Below, in pieces: positions 9,201 through 18,801 of a stretch of DNA of 40,884 nt (position 1 is the first letter of the stretch; the number at the start of each line of letters is the position of its first letter). The notes under the pieces are model-generated. The model saw only the letters and a list, made by a program, of their open reading frames with translations, made no database searches and was not told the origin of the DNA. Both the position numbers and the translations under genes were made by a program. Source of the DNA: a virus; IMG/VR virus record IMGVR_UViG_3300046171_000168, positions 1 through 40,884 of that record. The stretch is one strand, 5' to 3'.

Positions 9201-12125
9201 TAGTTCAGCGGTTGTAACTTTTTTTCCTCTTACTTTTTTCAATTGTTGAGCAAGGTACATCCGATACTTACCTTTAAAGGAAGCCAGAAAAGTACCAGCG
9301 TTGTTTCGGTATTGCATAAAATCTCCCAAAGCTTGGTAAAGCATGAGAGCTTCTTTTGCTTGTTGAGCTACGTGCAGCCGATAGGTTCGACCATCAGACA
9401 TACCAGCCTCAAGAAACTGTTGAGTCTTTTTACTGGCAGTGTAAAGACGATCAGCAGTTACACCGATATTTAAACCAGTAGCAAAAGAGTATTTGATTGC
9501 TTCTGGAAGAGCTTTCAACAGTTTCTGACTCTTGAGAGCTCGCTTCTGCAAGAAATCAGCAAGGAAACCAAACCCCTGGTTTTCAGCATTAGACAACGCA
9601 TCCATATATGGACCCATTGCTCGCAAAGCATCAGGAAGAGCGCTTTGAGGCATCTTTTCAAACTTCTTATCGCTAAGAAGCTTCATCATGCGCTCTGCTG
9701 AGTTACTAGTACCGTTAACAGCTCTAACCAGAGAACGGTCAGCACGAGCACCCCAACCAGTATCGTTACGTCCGTACTCTTGAGCAAAGTTACCCCAAAA
9801 CTCGTCTACAGCTTCCTGCTCAGTAGCTTTAGAAACGTCTCGAGCCATGCCTTCAATATCAACAGGCTCCTCTCCGTAAAGCTCTGTCTCTGCTCGACGG
9901 GCTTCTACTTCCTTAGTAACAGCAGGTTGCTCAGTAAAACCAGTTTTAATGTTGGGGTTTTCACCAGGACGGATTTCTGCTTCGTTTGTATCAGCCAGCT
10001 GGCGAAGAGGAACTTGTTGACTGGTTTTCCAGGGATCTTCAACAACCTCAGCCTGTACAGTTTTAGCTGGCTCTTCAGCTGCCTCAGTTTTTGGTGCTGT
10101 CTCAGCTTGCAGCCGCTTGACAGCCTCTTGTACGACTTCTGGTTTTAGTTCAACCTTGTTAATCGAACTAGCGTTAGGAAGCTCGTTAAACAGCTCTTGA
10201 ATAGTCTCCAGCAACTGTCTTTCGTTTTTAATCTTGGCTAGATCAATAGTGGGATCGTCAACGCCCTCAACGGCTTTAGGCAGCAGCTCTTGATAACGTT
10301 TGACAGCCTGACGCAAACGAGAAACGCTTGCACGATAATTTAGATCACCACGAGCTTCAGCAGGGACTTGCTGATTGTTAACGTCAAACTGCTCTTCAAG
10401 CTTGTTAATACGCTCAATAAAGGTATTGATGTTGTTTTGGAAGGTTTCCCTACCCATACGCTGAGCAGCAAGCATAGAATCCATCTGCTCGCCAGACATC
10501 ATCTCGCGCTGTTCAATGCTCTCTACTTCTTCAAGACGACCATAAGTGCTTTCTTCTAGCTCTTTAATACGAGTTTCATACTCAGCTTGCTGCTTTTTAT
10601 AGCGGTTGTAACGTGTTTTGTTCTTAGCTTTTTTCAGATAACTAGGATCTGCTTTTGCAGCTCGATCCATCTCACGAATAGCACCTTGACGGGCCTTTGC
10701 AAGCTTTGTAAGGTTTTCAATTTCTTTTAGGTCAACATCAGCCTCTGCACCAAGTTCAATGCTTCTACGGCCAAAACCAATAGCCTCTTGGCTAGTACCA
10801 AGAATTGCATCTTGAGCACGCATCAGACCTGACGCATTCTCGTTTAATTTTGTAAGACTTTTCTCGTACTCATGGTTGTAACTACGAGTGGTGTTAGAAA
10901 CTGTTTCAATAACAGCGCGTTGGTTGCGATCCGCAGCTTCTGCCTCGACTTCTGCTAAAACTTTCTGCTCTTCAGCTTCAAGTTTGATTTGCTTTTCTTT
11001 CAGCGTTGCAGCTTCTTGACGGCTCAAAGTTTTGCTATTAGAAAGCTCTCGAATAGCTCTACGTTTGAGAGCGTTCTTTACTAGCGACAAGGAGCCACGG
11101 AAAACAGCTGTACCCAACATGCCGCCTAAAAAGGTTTGAGCACGTTTTGCGTAGTAATCTTCTTCAGCGTCTGTAGTAGCAAGAAGCTCTTTTAACAAAT
11201 CGTCTCTGTCTTCAGTACTAATTTGATCTAGTGCTTTACCTACTTGTGCTTCTGCAGCAGCATCAAGACGAACAGTTGAACCTAACAGCAGTTCTTCAAC
11301 GGCATCTTGAGGAAGATCAAGGCCAAGCCGTTTAGCAACAACTACTCCAGCTTGTCGCAAATTAGCTGCGTTAGGACGCAAAGCTGCCCTTTTAATAGCG
11401 GTTTCAGCGCCACGAATCTTGACGCTTGCGCTGCTAACCCCTGTAGCGTTAGGGAACAGCATACTTTGCAGGATAATTGTACCTACATCTGAAACGCCAC
11501 GTCCTAGCTCAGTTTTAGGATTAGTAGCTTCATAAATTGCACCACCTTTTGCAAGAGGCCCAACAATAGGCGTATCGCTGCCCATACCAAGGGGTTTGAC
11601 GATGCCTTCTTCAGTAGGCAGTTGGAGACCTAAAGCAGCGTATTGAGCGCCTACATCTGTTTCTTCTAGTTCTTCTGCAACAAAACGAGGAGCCTTACCT
11701 TTACGTGTTTCAACAGTTTCAAGCGATTCAGGAGCTGCTTGCTGTCTTGCCAGCAGTTGACCCATATAGGCTGCTGTAGGGTCACCACCAAAAGCAGCAG
11801 CCATTCCTACCTGAGCTTGGCTTGTAGGCGTTGTTTGGACTTGCTGTTGAAAGCCTTCGGTAGCGTCTTCAAGGATTTGAACGCCCATGGATACAGGCAC
11901 TCTCAGCGCTTCCTTAGCAAACTCAACGGTGTTTTCCCACCAGTCAGGCCCTTTTACCTCTTGTTCAGGCTGTGGCTGCTCTTCAGGCTGCTGCTCAGCT
12001 GAAACTTCAGGCTGTGCCTGGCTTTTGTAAGGACTTGTGAGTCCTTTGTCTGTTAGCTGTTTGTTGTACTCGTCTTCTGTATCGAAGTACTGGTAACCCT
12101 GATCAGGGATAAGAAAATAAGGCAT
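6258..12125 (-). CDS. Very large internal virion (core) protein, T7 gp16-like
   Basis: This protein has 1955 residues. It begins MPYFLIPDQGYQYFDTEDEY and its ATG overlaps the stop of the preceding gene. An acidic, Gln/Glu/Pro-rich tail follows (about residues 35-65). A long alpha-helical, coiled-coil-rich part fills roughly residues 330-720 (for example RKRAIRELS..., KIKLEAEEQKVLAEVEAEAA). The C-terminal half is conserved-looking with many aromatic positions. By size and by being the last of three core genes before the fibre it corresponds to T7 gp16, which is ejected into the host to form part of the DNA channel. I do not see the lytic transglycosylase motif that T7 gp16 carries at its N terminus. 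A peptidoglycan enzyme domain is found in the neighbouring gene instead. Confidence 0.8.
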   Translation of the reverse strand: MPYFLIPDQGYQYFDTEDEYNKQLTDKGLTSPYKSQAQPEVSAEQQPEEQPQPEQEVKGPDWWENTVEFAKEALRVPVSMGVQILEDATEGFQQQVQTTPTSQAQVGMAAAFGGDPTAAYMGQLLARQQAAPESLETVETRKGKAPRFVAEELEETDVGAQYAALGLQLPTEEGIVKPLGMGSDTPIVGPLAKGGAIYEATNPKTELGRGVSDVGTIILQSMLFPNATGVSSASVKIRGAETAIKRAALRPNAANLRQAGVVVAKRLGLDLPQDAVEELLLGSTVRLDAAAEAQVGKALDQISTEDRDDLLKELLATTDAEEDYYAKRAQTFLGGMLGTAVFRGSLSLVKNALKRRAIRELSNSKTLSRQEAATLKEKQIKLEAEEQKVLAEVEAEAADRNQRAVIETVSNTTRSYNHEYEKSLTKLNENASGLMRAQDAILGTSQEAIGFGRRSIELGAEADVDLKEIENLTKLAKARQGAIREMDRAAKADPSYLKKAKNKTRYNRYKKQQAEYETRIKELEESTYGRLEEVESIEQREMMSGEQMDSMLAAQRMGRETFQNNINTFIERINKLEEQFDVNNQQVPAEARGDLNYRASVSRLRQAVKRYQELLPKAVEGVDDPTIDLAKIKNERQLLETIQELFNELPNASSINKVELKPEVVQEAVKRLQAETAPKTEAAEEPAKTVQAEVVEDPWKTSQQVPLRQLADTNEAEIRPGENPNIKTGFTEQPAVTKEVEARRAETELYGEEPVDIEGMARDVSKATEQEAVDEFWGNFAQEYGRNDTGWGARADRSLVRAVNGTSNSAERMMKLLSDKKFEKMPQSALPDALRAMGPYMDALSNAENQGFGFLADFLQKRALKSQKLLKALPEAIKYSFATGLNIGVTADRLYTASKKTQQFLEAGMSDGRTYRLHVAQQAKEALMLYQALGDFMQYRNNAGTFLASFKGKYRMYLAQQLKKVRGKKVTTAELEKDLEKFATAANEEFLNKIAVIKEGLDEYIGLPSNLQHVEEILAKASDPDQVLDASEEAVFKELTNNLIFASANPHLLGSKPLEGDGILVRTLRSGGLTSLSTQFIQPVQAGVTSAGDFTQKLIAGPSMQLSNFVRTTLGGKADKEAQLEASRQTRLAGKMFHTFLGTIGAAADNARTMRMFGRSTVNDAVTTSKFGRQMMSDPLREAQMIKDLNSKEPENNTVYKALIKAFGEEEGQRKYNYLKVDAKNFNDLFFLGSADQALRADGNLTAGAASSFFNKASLQGLGQVGLQKLNEVTKGRSFLSPYKSKYTGGEKVGGNIGFAGAEWATEYISSIYAQVYAKAAAMDDVAAMTTEEGVAKYVQGSPAFDLAVQKQFFTHYTEPVFAGIGDDMQEIGYAIKNQEAIDLAKYTDMQEEFVEGTIKGDIGRAFTAFGAGNYKLFSAIISPYVKAPLNAVARFVYYQPTAGPVPLGAAVETVESAWHHIGKRIAMGARKKGTTQYEAWKRSERKILGFQSQLSHPDAFVRQRANSSLILATTVNTGLLALVMNNDVEITGGQKGTYRNALYAEIPAYHIKLGGQWMPYRYIPFVGELLSYSANMRDYIRSENISDSQHVFGAGVTATAMTILDNPAIQGLDTIISATQDPHKAESLMLQFVEKVTNGQLIGLRKFALTTVGPDVYQTKRIITGSRAGMLDTTPITEEALTPQEIEEMQKLQYMEKLHLAADGLSGYGEKMATFGLGVGSKIADTMGLTSIVEYLDEQISPDEVTEGDYRVAHWYKPEDVTYPGVRERTFFSSVAGKVVPFPAQADTVDNELFLNGVRPPEQVFRKFGILANEVALNRFRRFLGSEYKHQTFDENGNPVEYSVYEMFDRVISGKQTVDGTTYDNLPDDYKVALNLNAIQRPPVFSNIDSLTKREVLEDLKQEMIAQARVEFLSGTRSVRMPDGSIDEVPAKFAAPADMQEEYQNYKTKLKERS

Positions 12126-14854
12126 CAGTCAGCAAGTCCAGTTTGAAGAATAGTATCGAAAATAGTAACCATGTCTAATTGATTTATATTTGATCCGCCG
12201 CGACGAAGTTCAACGTGAAGGTGCATACCAGTACCGCCGTCTACATTGGTTTTGTAGGAATTTACAGTGTGTTGACGACCAAGAGGGTTTCCAGCGGAAA
12301 TAACGTCTCCGACTTGAACAGGCCAAGGGCTGTCGGTGTGACCGCTACGAGCATGAGCAATGCGAATAACATCCCCTTTGTTTAAATTGTGCTTCGATTC
12401 TAGGTTAGACCCAAAAGGAGTTAGAACCTCAACATCAATGTAATTTCCGTATCCAGTTGAACCGTAATTTTGGTGAATACCAACAACCTTAACGTTTGTA
12501 GGAGCTACAAAATTTACGTCGTTATTACCTGAGTTATCTTTACTTTCAAGATAAAAGTCAACTGCTCCATAAGCCCTTTGACCATAATTAGGATGACCGT
12601 GAGTACGGACTGCCCTTGTTGAATTAGTTTGTGTTGTTGGTATTGACAATTTACTTATAGGTTCTTCAAGCGCTTTTATAGCATTACTGAATTTTTCATC
12701 ATTTACCAATTTGACATTAAATACTGGTGCTTCGCTTTGAGCTTGAATTAACTGAGAAAGTGTTCCTTCTGGTTGCATTTGTTGAAAAATAGTCATAGCA
12801 TTTTTCAACTCATTATTTGCTTTATCACTTAACTCTGGAGCATTAGTGTGCTGAATTCGACCAACTACTTCATCAAAAGTGCTCTTACTTACCATAGGCT
12901 CCCGCGTGTAGTAAGTTTTAAATCCGTCTTTATTGCGGTTTTTTACAAGAAACTCTTGCGGAGTGTAGATAATAGTTGCTTTTTTGACAGACCCAGCTCC
13001 ATCTGCAAGGCGGGTAGTAACCGCAAGCTCATCAGCATTGTCAAAAGTGTTTTGATTTGGATCTTCAAGGTTAAAAATGTCCGTACTAAATTGTTCGTTT
13101 TGCTTTAAATCGTTTTTTAGATCTTGTTCAAGTTCAGCCCACCACTCTTTATTCTGTAAATCAGCAAGAGTAGCATCTTGCATTTTAAATTCAATAAATG
13201 CTTCAGCTCTTCCCTTTGCTTCATTTTTAAATTTATCCCTGTAAACGTTGTCGTAACGTTCTTGAACTTGCTTACGTTTTACCTCATCTTGAGCATTAGC
13301 TTTTAAAGCTTCTTCTTTGGCTGCGTTAAGGTTTGCTAGTGCTTCAACAACAACAGCGTTAGTAGTGTTACTAATCTCTGTTTCAAACTGAGCTGCTTTT
13401 ACAAGTGATTTTTCTCGTAAACCTAAAAGGCTGTTAAAAGCTGTACTACCTTGAGGATACTTATTTAAAATGTCGTTTTGCGTTGCTTCATCTTTTTGAC
13501 CCAAAGCCAACGTAAAAGCAGCTTTATCGTTTGCAAGCTGCATAGGGTCAGGCACTGCCAGGGATTCTGTGTAAAGTTTTTGTAACCCTTGACGGCTAAA
13601 GGTTCTAGGAATAAATAGTTCTACTTCTGTTGGTTGTCCGTTTTCATCAACACCAGGAACAGTATTAACTTGTCCTAATTTAAGACCACGAACAAAGCTG
13701 TCACCATTTCCATCTCCTTCAGCAATAAGCGACAAAGCTGTTTGAAGGGCACGACGGGTTCTGTTGTATTCAAGGCTATTCCTTTTATCTGCAATAGATT
13801 CTTCATTAACTATTTGAGCTTCAATTGCGTCTCTGTTTTCTCTAATAATTTGACGCATTGTTTTGCCGCTTTCTGAGTCCTTGTAATCAAGCAGCATTCC
13901 TTGACCATCTCCCAGGTCAAACCCACTAAGCTCTTTTAACAACAAGCCGTTTAATTGTGGGTTTTCTTTAAAATCGTTTACACCGTTTTTATTAACATCA
14001 AATTGGAGATTAGTGAGAAACGGAGTACGAATATTTTCAGCAAACTCAATAGCAGTTTTACCTGTAGCCATGTACTCAAACTGAGCTTTGCGAAGGTTTT
14101 CAGCAAGTTTACCTGGAGCCTTACCACTCATCCAAGCAGCAACACCACCATCAAGTGTTTCGTTTGCTGCTGCGTTAAGCAGCGTTACGTTGTACTCAGC
14201 ACGCTTTTCAGCAATGTTTTGCTGCAGCAGTGGCATTGCTTTTGCCAAAGCTGGTGCAACCAAACCGGAGTACATCCGATCAGGGATGTCAGGGTAGTTC
14301 TGTTTTAGGTAGTTTTGGTTTTGTTTAACCAGCTCAGCTGTAACTTCTGTTGGGTCTTCAATCTGCTGAAGACGCCCCATGTTATTAGTTACATAGTCGT
14401 TAAGGTTGACAACGGATTTAGTAGCAGCAGTCTCTGCTTTCTTGTTGTAATAGTGAAACTTAAACCAAGGGTTAGTGCTGATTACCTGCTCAGCAAGGTC
14501 TGGCCTACCCTTTTTACGGAGTTGACGTGCCGTTTCACCCAGTTCAACCGTGTCTAACTGGTATTGACTGATTTGATCAAACAGCTTATCTACTTGAAAC
14601 CCAACCTTTTCGGCTTGGTCTTTGACGTTCTGCCGCATGAGACCTTGACCGGTCTCTACAAGGTTTGCAATGCTGTTTACCTTGTCTTGTAGCTCTAGAT
14701 CAGGTTGGTAGCTAGTGAAATCTAAAAGCTGACCACCACGTTGTTGAGAAACCTGCTCTGGTTGAGCTGGTGGAGCAATCTCTGCACGTTGTTCAGGCTG
14801 CTCAAACGTATCTCGCAGCTGACGCTGGGGCTGGATGTTAAAGCTGCTGGTCAT
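12125..14854 (-). CDS. Internal virion protein with C-terminal M23 endopeptidase domain
   Basis: This protein has 909 residues, starts at ATG 14854 (overlapping the previous stop by 4 bases) and ends sharing one base with the next ATG. Residues 1 to about 740 are helical and polar, as expected of a T7 gp15-like core protein. The last 155 residues form a peptidase M23 (LytM-like) fold. The visible zinc-site elements are GHPNYGQRAYGAVDF (His...Asp), RIAHARSG and GTGMHLHVELRRGG (HxH). The family cleaves peptide cross-links of peptidoglycan. The likely job is local cell-wall opening during DNA entry. In T7 that enzymatic role belongs to a transglycosylase on gp16, so placement of the wall-degrading domain differs. 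Confidence 0.82.
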   Translation of the reverse strand: MTSSFNIQPQRQLRDTFEQPEQRAEIAPPAQPEQVSQQRGGQLLDFTSYQPDLELQDKVNSIANLVETGQGLMRQNVKDQAEKVGFQVDKLFDQISQYQLDTVELGETARQLRKKGRPDLAEQVISTNPWFKFHYYNKKAETAATKSVVNLNDYVTNNMGRLQQIEDPTEVTAELVKQNQNYLKQNYPDIPDRMYSGLVAPALAKAMPLLQQNIAEKRAEYNVTLLNAAANETLDGGVAAWMSGKAPGKLAENLRKAQFEYMATGKTAIEFAENIRTPFLTNLQFDVNKNGVNDFKENPQLNGLLLKELSGFDLGDGQGMLLDYKDSESGKTMRQIIRENRDAIEAQIVNEESIADKRNSLEYNRTRRALQTALSLIAEGDGNGDSFVRGLKLGQVNTVPGVDENGQPTEVELFIPRTFSRQGLQKLYTESLAVPDPMQLANDKAAFTLALGQKDEATQNDILNKYPQGSTAFNSLLGLREKSLVKAAQFETEISNTTNAVVVEALANLNAAKEEALKANAQDEVKRKQVQERYDNVYRDKFKNEAKGRAEAFIEFKMQDATLADLQNKEWWAELEQDLKNDLKQNEQFSTDIFNLEDPNQNTFDNADELAVTTRLADGAGSVKKATIIYTPQEFLVKNRNKDGFKTYYTREPMVSKSTFDEVVGRIQHTNAPELSDKANNELKNAMTIFQQMQPEGTLSQLIQAQSEAPVFNVKLVNDEKFSNAIKALEEPISKLSIPTTQTNSTRAVRTHGHPNYGQRAYGAVDFYLESKDNSGNNDVNFVAPTNVKVVGIHQNYGSTGYGNYIDVEVLTPFGSNLESKHNLNKGDVIRIAHARSGHTDSPWPVQVGDVISAGNPLGRQHTVNSYKTNVDGGTGMHLHVELRRGGSNINQLDMVTIFDTILQTGLAD

Positions 14855-15693
14855 GGCTGTGTTTCGGTTTGTTCAGTAGTTTCTTGCTGATCACTTCCTG
14901 ATCCACTTTTTTCAGTAGAAGGAGGCAGCATAGATTTATATTCACCAATTGCTGTTGCGGCAGCGTTTGTTACGTCGCCTAAAGTCAGACCCCGAGCTTT
15001 ACTTGGTTTGCTAGGCCCGTAAACTTGAGCAGCCAAAGGTGCCATAGGCTTAACAGGATCAGCATAAGGTCTTGGGTTGTAAAGACGTACAGAATTTGTT
15101 TTGTTTTGAGCTTCAATAGAGAAAGCCCTACCAGCGTCAAGTTTATCAGCAATCCTGTACTGACGAGTAATTAGACGGTTGCTAGCGTTTTGCAGGTACT
15201 GCTGGTTAGCGGTGTTTCTAATGTTTTCTACGGTGCGTCCTACTTGACCGCTAGCTACCTTTTTAACTGAGTTAGCAATTGACTGTAGACGAATAGTGTC
15301 TAGTTGAACCTCGTCTGCTGCCTCTTGCTCGTAAAAGCGGGCTTCAATAGAAGCAAGTTTTCTACCAAGATCACGAGTAGCAGCAATAGAAGTTTCTGTT
15401 TTAATCTCAGCTGCTTGCTTAGCTTTGAGTTCCTCGTATTGACGAAGCTCTTCTACATATTGAGATTTGCTAAACCAGTTTTGAAGGTCAACCTTGTAAG
15501 CTCGATAATTTTGCCTATTAACATCAGCAGCTTTTCGATAGGCTCGAACAGTGTCTGATTCCCACTTGCGCCAGTTTTCAATATCTGCTGCGCCTTTTTT
15601 AGCCATTGTTTGACCAAGCTGCGTAGCAAATGTAAAGGCAGCTCCAGCACCAGGACTAGCCAGCATGCTTTCAAGAGAGTTTTGTTTAGCCAT
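14851..15693 (-). CDS. Internal virion protein, T7 gp14-like
   Basis: This 280-residue protein (MAKQNSLESMLASPGAGAAF...) starts at ATG 15693, overlapping the end of tail tube B. It has an N-terminal alanine-rich region, then a long helical stretch (SQYVEELRQYEELKAKQAAE...), and a low-complexity Ser/Thr/Glu/Gln end. Size and gene order (tail tube B, this gene, two larger core proteins, fibre) match T7 gene 14, whose product forms the outer-membrane part of the ejection channel. No catalytic motif is visible. Assignment rests on position and helical composition. Confidence 0.72.
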   Translation of the reverse strand: MAKQNSLESMLASPGAGAAFTFATQLGQTMAKKGAADIENWRKWESDTVRAYRKAADVNRQNYRAYKVDLQNWFSKSQYVEELRQYEELKAKQAAEIKTETSIAATRDLGRKLASIEARFYEQEAADEVQLDTIRLQSIANSVKKVASGQVGRTVENIRNTANQQYLQNASNRLITRQYRIADKLDAGRAFSIEAQNKTNSVRLYNPRPYADPVKPMAPLAAQVYGPSKPSKARGLTLGDVTNAAATAIGEYKSMLPPSTEKSGSGSDQQETTEQTETQP

Positions 15694-17147
15694 TAGCCGT
15701 ACTTCCTCGCAACATCAAAATACAAACCAGTCCATTCCATAGCAATGAACTTGGATTGATCAATGCTATCGTTGACTATTTCTACTGTAACTTGGTCGTT
15801 TTTGCTTTGGATATAAGACCGAAACTTCGCTTGTTCAAACGCCTCTTCCTCACCAATAACAATGTTTCCGTTTAGCGGATCACGACGGTCAAACTCGTAA
15901 GTAATTTTGTCACGGTGTTTTGGCGTAACTTCTACTGTGAAGTAGCGGGCATCGTTGTAGTAGATATCCAAATATCTAAGCTGAAGCCTGCCAGTACGAT
16001 TGCCAATAAAAGTATTGTCAGTAGCAGTTCGGCTGTAAGGCATGAGCTGCGGAGGTCGGAAAGTGAACGTATACTTTTCACCAAAGACCCAAGAGCTGCT
16101 TGAAAAATCCCCAAGGCTATCGCATACGAAACTAGTAACGTCAGCCGGAACATTATTAGCCACGATCCAACGCTTTTCAGCTTCGTTTGCATCGCTTGCA
16201 TCGACTTTAATAACAACAAATTGACTTGCGTTAACAGTGCGATACGGCAGGTTTACGGTAGTTTTGTTTGTTTGTGCGTTGTAGGTAAACGTGACAGCAC
16301 CAGCGTTGGTAGTAATAGAGCTGGACAGCTGCCGATCTAGCAGAAACAAGCTAGTAGGTTCTTGAGGCGGTCGAGAAGCGTTAATGCCCTCAAGGTAATA
16401 CTCAGCAGTACCGTCGTTGTCGTACTCAGTCAAAGTATAAAGAGTACCTTCAACAAAATCGCACCAGTGGAGTTCTTTGTTAGGGAACGTCCATTTAGAC
16501 CAAGCGTTCTGTCTGTTAGTCAGAGAACCGCCAGAAGCTTCCCAAAAGAATTGATACACATAAAGTGCGTTTTTATCGTCATTACTAAGTGCAACAAGGT
16601 ACTGATCAGTACGGCTTACAGCTAAACTGTCGATATTTTTAGGGATGTATTTTGGTACAGTCTCTGTAATAACTGCCGTTTGACCCAAGTTAATGCCAAC
16701 GGTACGGTCAGTAGTAATAAAGGTATGAAGACCAGTAAAGTCACCCTCCTTAACTGGAAAGATGACTTGAGGCCCAACCTGCTCAGGCTTGACTTTTGAC
16801 TCCATACTGATGGAGCTGATTCTACCCACAGAAGCTGTCTCAGGACTAAACGTAACGTTGTCACCTGAGTACAAACGGAACTGGTTTTCGTTAGAGAACA
16901 GGACTAGTTCATCCTGCTGCTGCAACGCAAAGTTCAGCACAGCCACGTCGTTACTAACTGCAGTCAAATCAATAGTGTCGTTGTCTACAACTTGCAGTGC
17001 TGACTGCTGCCAGAAGTTGTAGTAAGAACCAGCTTCACTAAGGATGACGTTTTCACCGCTTACAAAACCAAGACGGTTTTTGAAAAACACAATGTCGTTA
17101 ATTGTGTCAGCAGCAAAAGGTTGGAGGCGGGAGTTCTTCTGCATCAC
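15693..17147 (-). CDS. Tail tubular protein B, C-terminal part (frame broken)
   Basis: Tail tube B is split here. The upstream frame ends ...RLAGDAEELPPPTFCC, while this frame contains FAADTINDIVFFKNRLGFVS, which in T7-like phages directly follows the PTF motif. Removing one T from the four-T run at 17115-17118 joins them seamlessly (PPPTF-AADTINDIV). The following GENVILSEAGSYYNFWQQSA block is the standard gp12 signature. The product is the lower tail nozzle. The first codons of this frame overlap the upstream frame and are not real. The combined protein would have about 1035 residues, encoded 15693-18801. Confidence 0.8.
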   Translation of the reverse strand: MMQKNSRLQPFAADTINDIVFFKNRLGFVSGENVILSEAGSYYNFWQQSALQVVDNDTIDLTAVSNDVAVLNFALQQQDELVLFSNENQFRLYSGDNVTFSPETASVGRISSISMESKVKPEQVGPQVIFPVKEGDFTGLHTFITTDRTVGINLGQTAVITETVPKYIPKNIDSLAVSRTDQYLVALSNDDKNALYVYQFFWEASGGSLTNRQNAWSKWTFPNKELHWCDFVEGTLYTLTEYDNDGTAEYYLEGINASRPPQEPTSLFLLDRQLSSSITTNAGAVTFTYNAQTNKTTVNLPYRTVNASQFVVIKVDASDANEAEKRWIVANNVPADVTSFVCDSLGDFSSSSWVFGEKYTFTFRPPQLMPYSRTATDNTFIGNRTGRLQLRYLDIYYNDARYFTVEVTPKHRDKITYEFDRRDPLNGNIVIGEEEAFEQAKFRSYIQSKNDQVTVEIVNDSIDQSKFIAMEWTGLYFDVARKYG

Positions 17148-18801
17148 CTGCTAACCGTGAGGTCCAGCCAGGAATATCAAAGCTAGTACTACCGTCTGTG
17201 TAAGTAGCACCGCTAAACGGTTGAAAGGTAAACCGAGCTAGTGCGTCATCGTTTCTGTAGTAAATAAACGCATGAGGCATCGTGTTGTCATCAAGCTGAC
17301 CAGCAGTGCCCCAGCTACCTACTTCTTCCCAAACACCGTTACCGTAATCGCCGTTTGTTGTTGTACCTTCTGCGTTGAACTGAAGGTAGTAAGAGCTTTG
17401 GTTTGAAGTACCGTCAGGCGTAACAACTACCGTATAACCCTGCCAATCAGAACTAGGCAGCTCTGTAATGCTGGTAACTTGGTTTGAAAAGCCATCCATC
17501 AGGGTGTTACCCCTGGCGTCAGACACGACAATGTTTCGAATAAACCGGGTTGCGTTAGCGCAAGTAATTAGAATCTGTGAGTTTTGACGCTCAAAATTTA
17601 GTTCGTTGTTGATGTCTGTTTGATCAAGACCTTCACCAAGAGTCAGAGTAGTGCTACCGTTTGCAGTTGCGTTGACTGCTGCTCCAGCTGCATTAACAAG
17701 GCCAAAACTAGTATCACCAACAGTACCAACAAAAGTGTTTGCTGGGATACCTGTACCTGTAACTAGTTCACCTTCATGTACTTGTGCAATATCAGCAGAG
17801 TTAACACTAGTAATTGTTGGGCTACCGCTTGATGTAGTACCTTGAATCTCCTCTGTGTTGCTAATTAAATTTTGAGCAATAGTTTCTGTACTAACAAAAT
17901 TTGTATTGCCGCTACTGTCAGTAAGAGAAGGCGTAAGGTGGTTACCAGTAATTACAGTGCCGTTATCAAGCGTTACACGGATTGTATAAATACTGTCGTA
18001 GTCAACTAGCTTGACATTTACCTGCGCTCTAGTCGGACGGAACTCATTACTAATCTCTGAAATGTTAAAACGAGTCAGAGTTTCAGTAGCGTCAAAAGCA
18101 ACCGTCTGCTGAATGTTTGTAATAAATACAAAGTCTTGAAAAGAAGTAGCACGCAGTCGATCTTTTGCTCTACCAGAGCCACGCAAGTAATTTAAGTTTG
18201 CAGTAGTAACGTTTGTAAAGGTTTGCTCTGCAGGCAACACTGACGGAATCGTACCAGTGATTGGTTCAACGTTAGAAACACCAGTAACAAACGTCAGCGA
18301 AGACGTGATAGTTAGAGTTGTGCCTGTGTTTGATGCTGTTGCGTTGTTACTTAACGTAATGGTTGTACCACTAATACTAGAGATTGTTGTATTAGCTGGG
18401 ATACCAGTACCAGTAACAGTAGCTCCAACAAACACATCAGTAGCACTACTGAGGCTGGCTACAACGTTTGAGTTGTTTGTAGTGTTACCAGTTCTAGTAA
18501 TAGTACGGCTGTCATCAACAACCATCAACACAAACCGTTCGTCTGTACTGCGGTTGTAAACAAACACCCAAGCTTCATCCCACTTGAGTGGAGCAGTAAG
18601 AGATTGGCCTCCAGCGTTTTGTGTGAGGTTATCAATTTGCCGTAGAGGCACAGAACCTAGTCGTTTTTTAAGACCTTCAACAAGGTCACAGTTGGCGTTT
18701 TCAAGAACTTTTGCAAAGCCTGGCAGCACAAAACTGTCAGCCTGTTGGTTCACGCCTTTGTTAAGTGGGCCAATAACTTGGCTATAAAGTTCTCTAGACA
18801 T
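17107..18801 (-). CDS. Tail tubular protein B, N-terminal part (T7 gp12-like)
   Basis: The ATG at 18801 follows tail tube A directly, with stop and start touching. The N terminus carries the gp12 signature SRELYSQVIGPLNKGVNQQA and then LENANCDLVEGLKKRLGSVP. The middle (about residues 95-170 and 300-380) has Thr/Ser/Gly-rich insertions with repeated motifs such as VTGTGIPANT, present twice, which look like beta-sandwich insertions. It then returns to conserved sequence (WEEVGSWGTAGQLDDNTMPH, ARFTFQPFSG). The stop at 17107 is premature because of one extra base at 17115-17118. The natural protein should run to 15693. It forms the distal tail tube that meets the fibres. Confidence 0.85.
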   Translation of the reverse strand: MSRELYSQVIGPLNKGVNQQADSFVLPGFAKVLENANCDLVEGLKKRLGSVPLRQIDNLTQNAGGQSLTAPLKWDEAWVFVYNRSTDERFVLMVVDDSRTITRTGNTTNNSNVVASLSSATDVFVGATVTGTGIPANTTISSISGTTITLSNNATASNTGTTLTITSSLTFVTGVSNVEPITGTIPSVLPAEQTFTNVTTANLNYLRGSGRAKDRLRATSFQDFVFITNIQQTVAFDATETLTRFNISEISNEFRPTRAQVNVKLVDYDSIYTIRVTLDNGTVITGNHLTPSLTDSSGNTNFVSTETIAQNLISNTEEIQGTTSSGSPTITSVNSADIAQVHEGELVTGTGIPANTFVGTVGDTSFGLVNAAGAAVNATANGSTTLTLGEGLDQTDINNELNFERQNSQILITCANATRFIRNIVVSDARGNTLMDGFSNQVTSITELPSSDWQGYTVVVTPDGTSNQSSYYLQFNAEGTTTNGDYGNGVWEEVGSWGTAGQLDDNTMPHAFIYYRNDDALARFTFQPFSGATYTDGSTSFDIPGWTSRLAGDAEELPPPTFCC

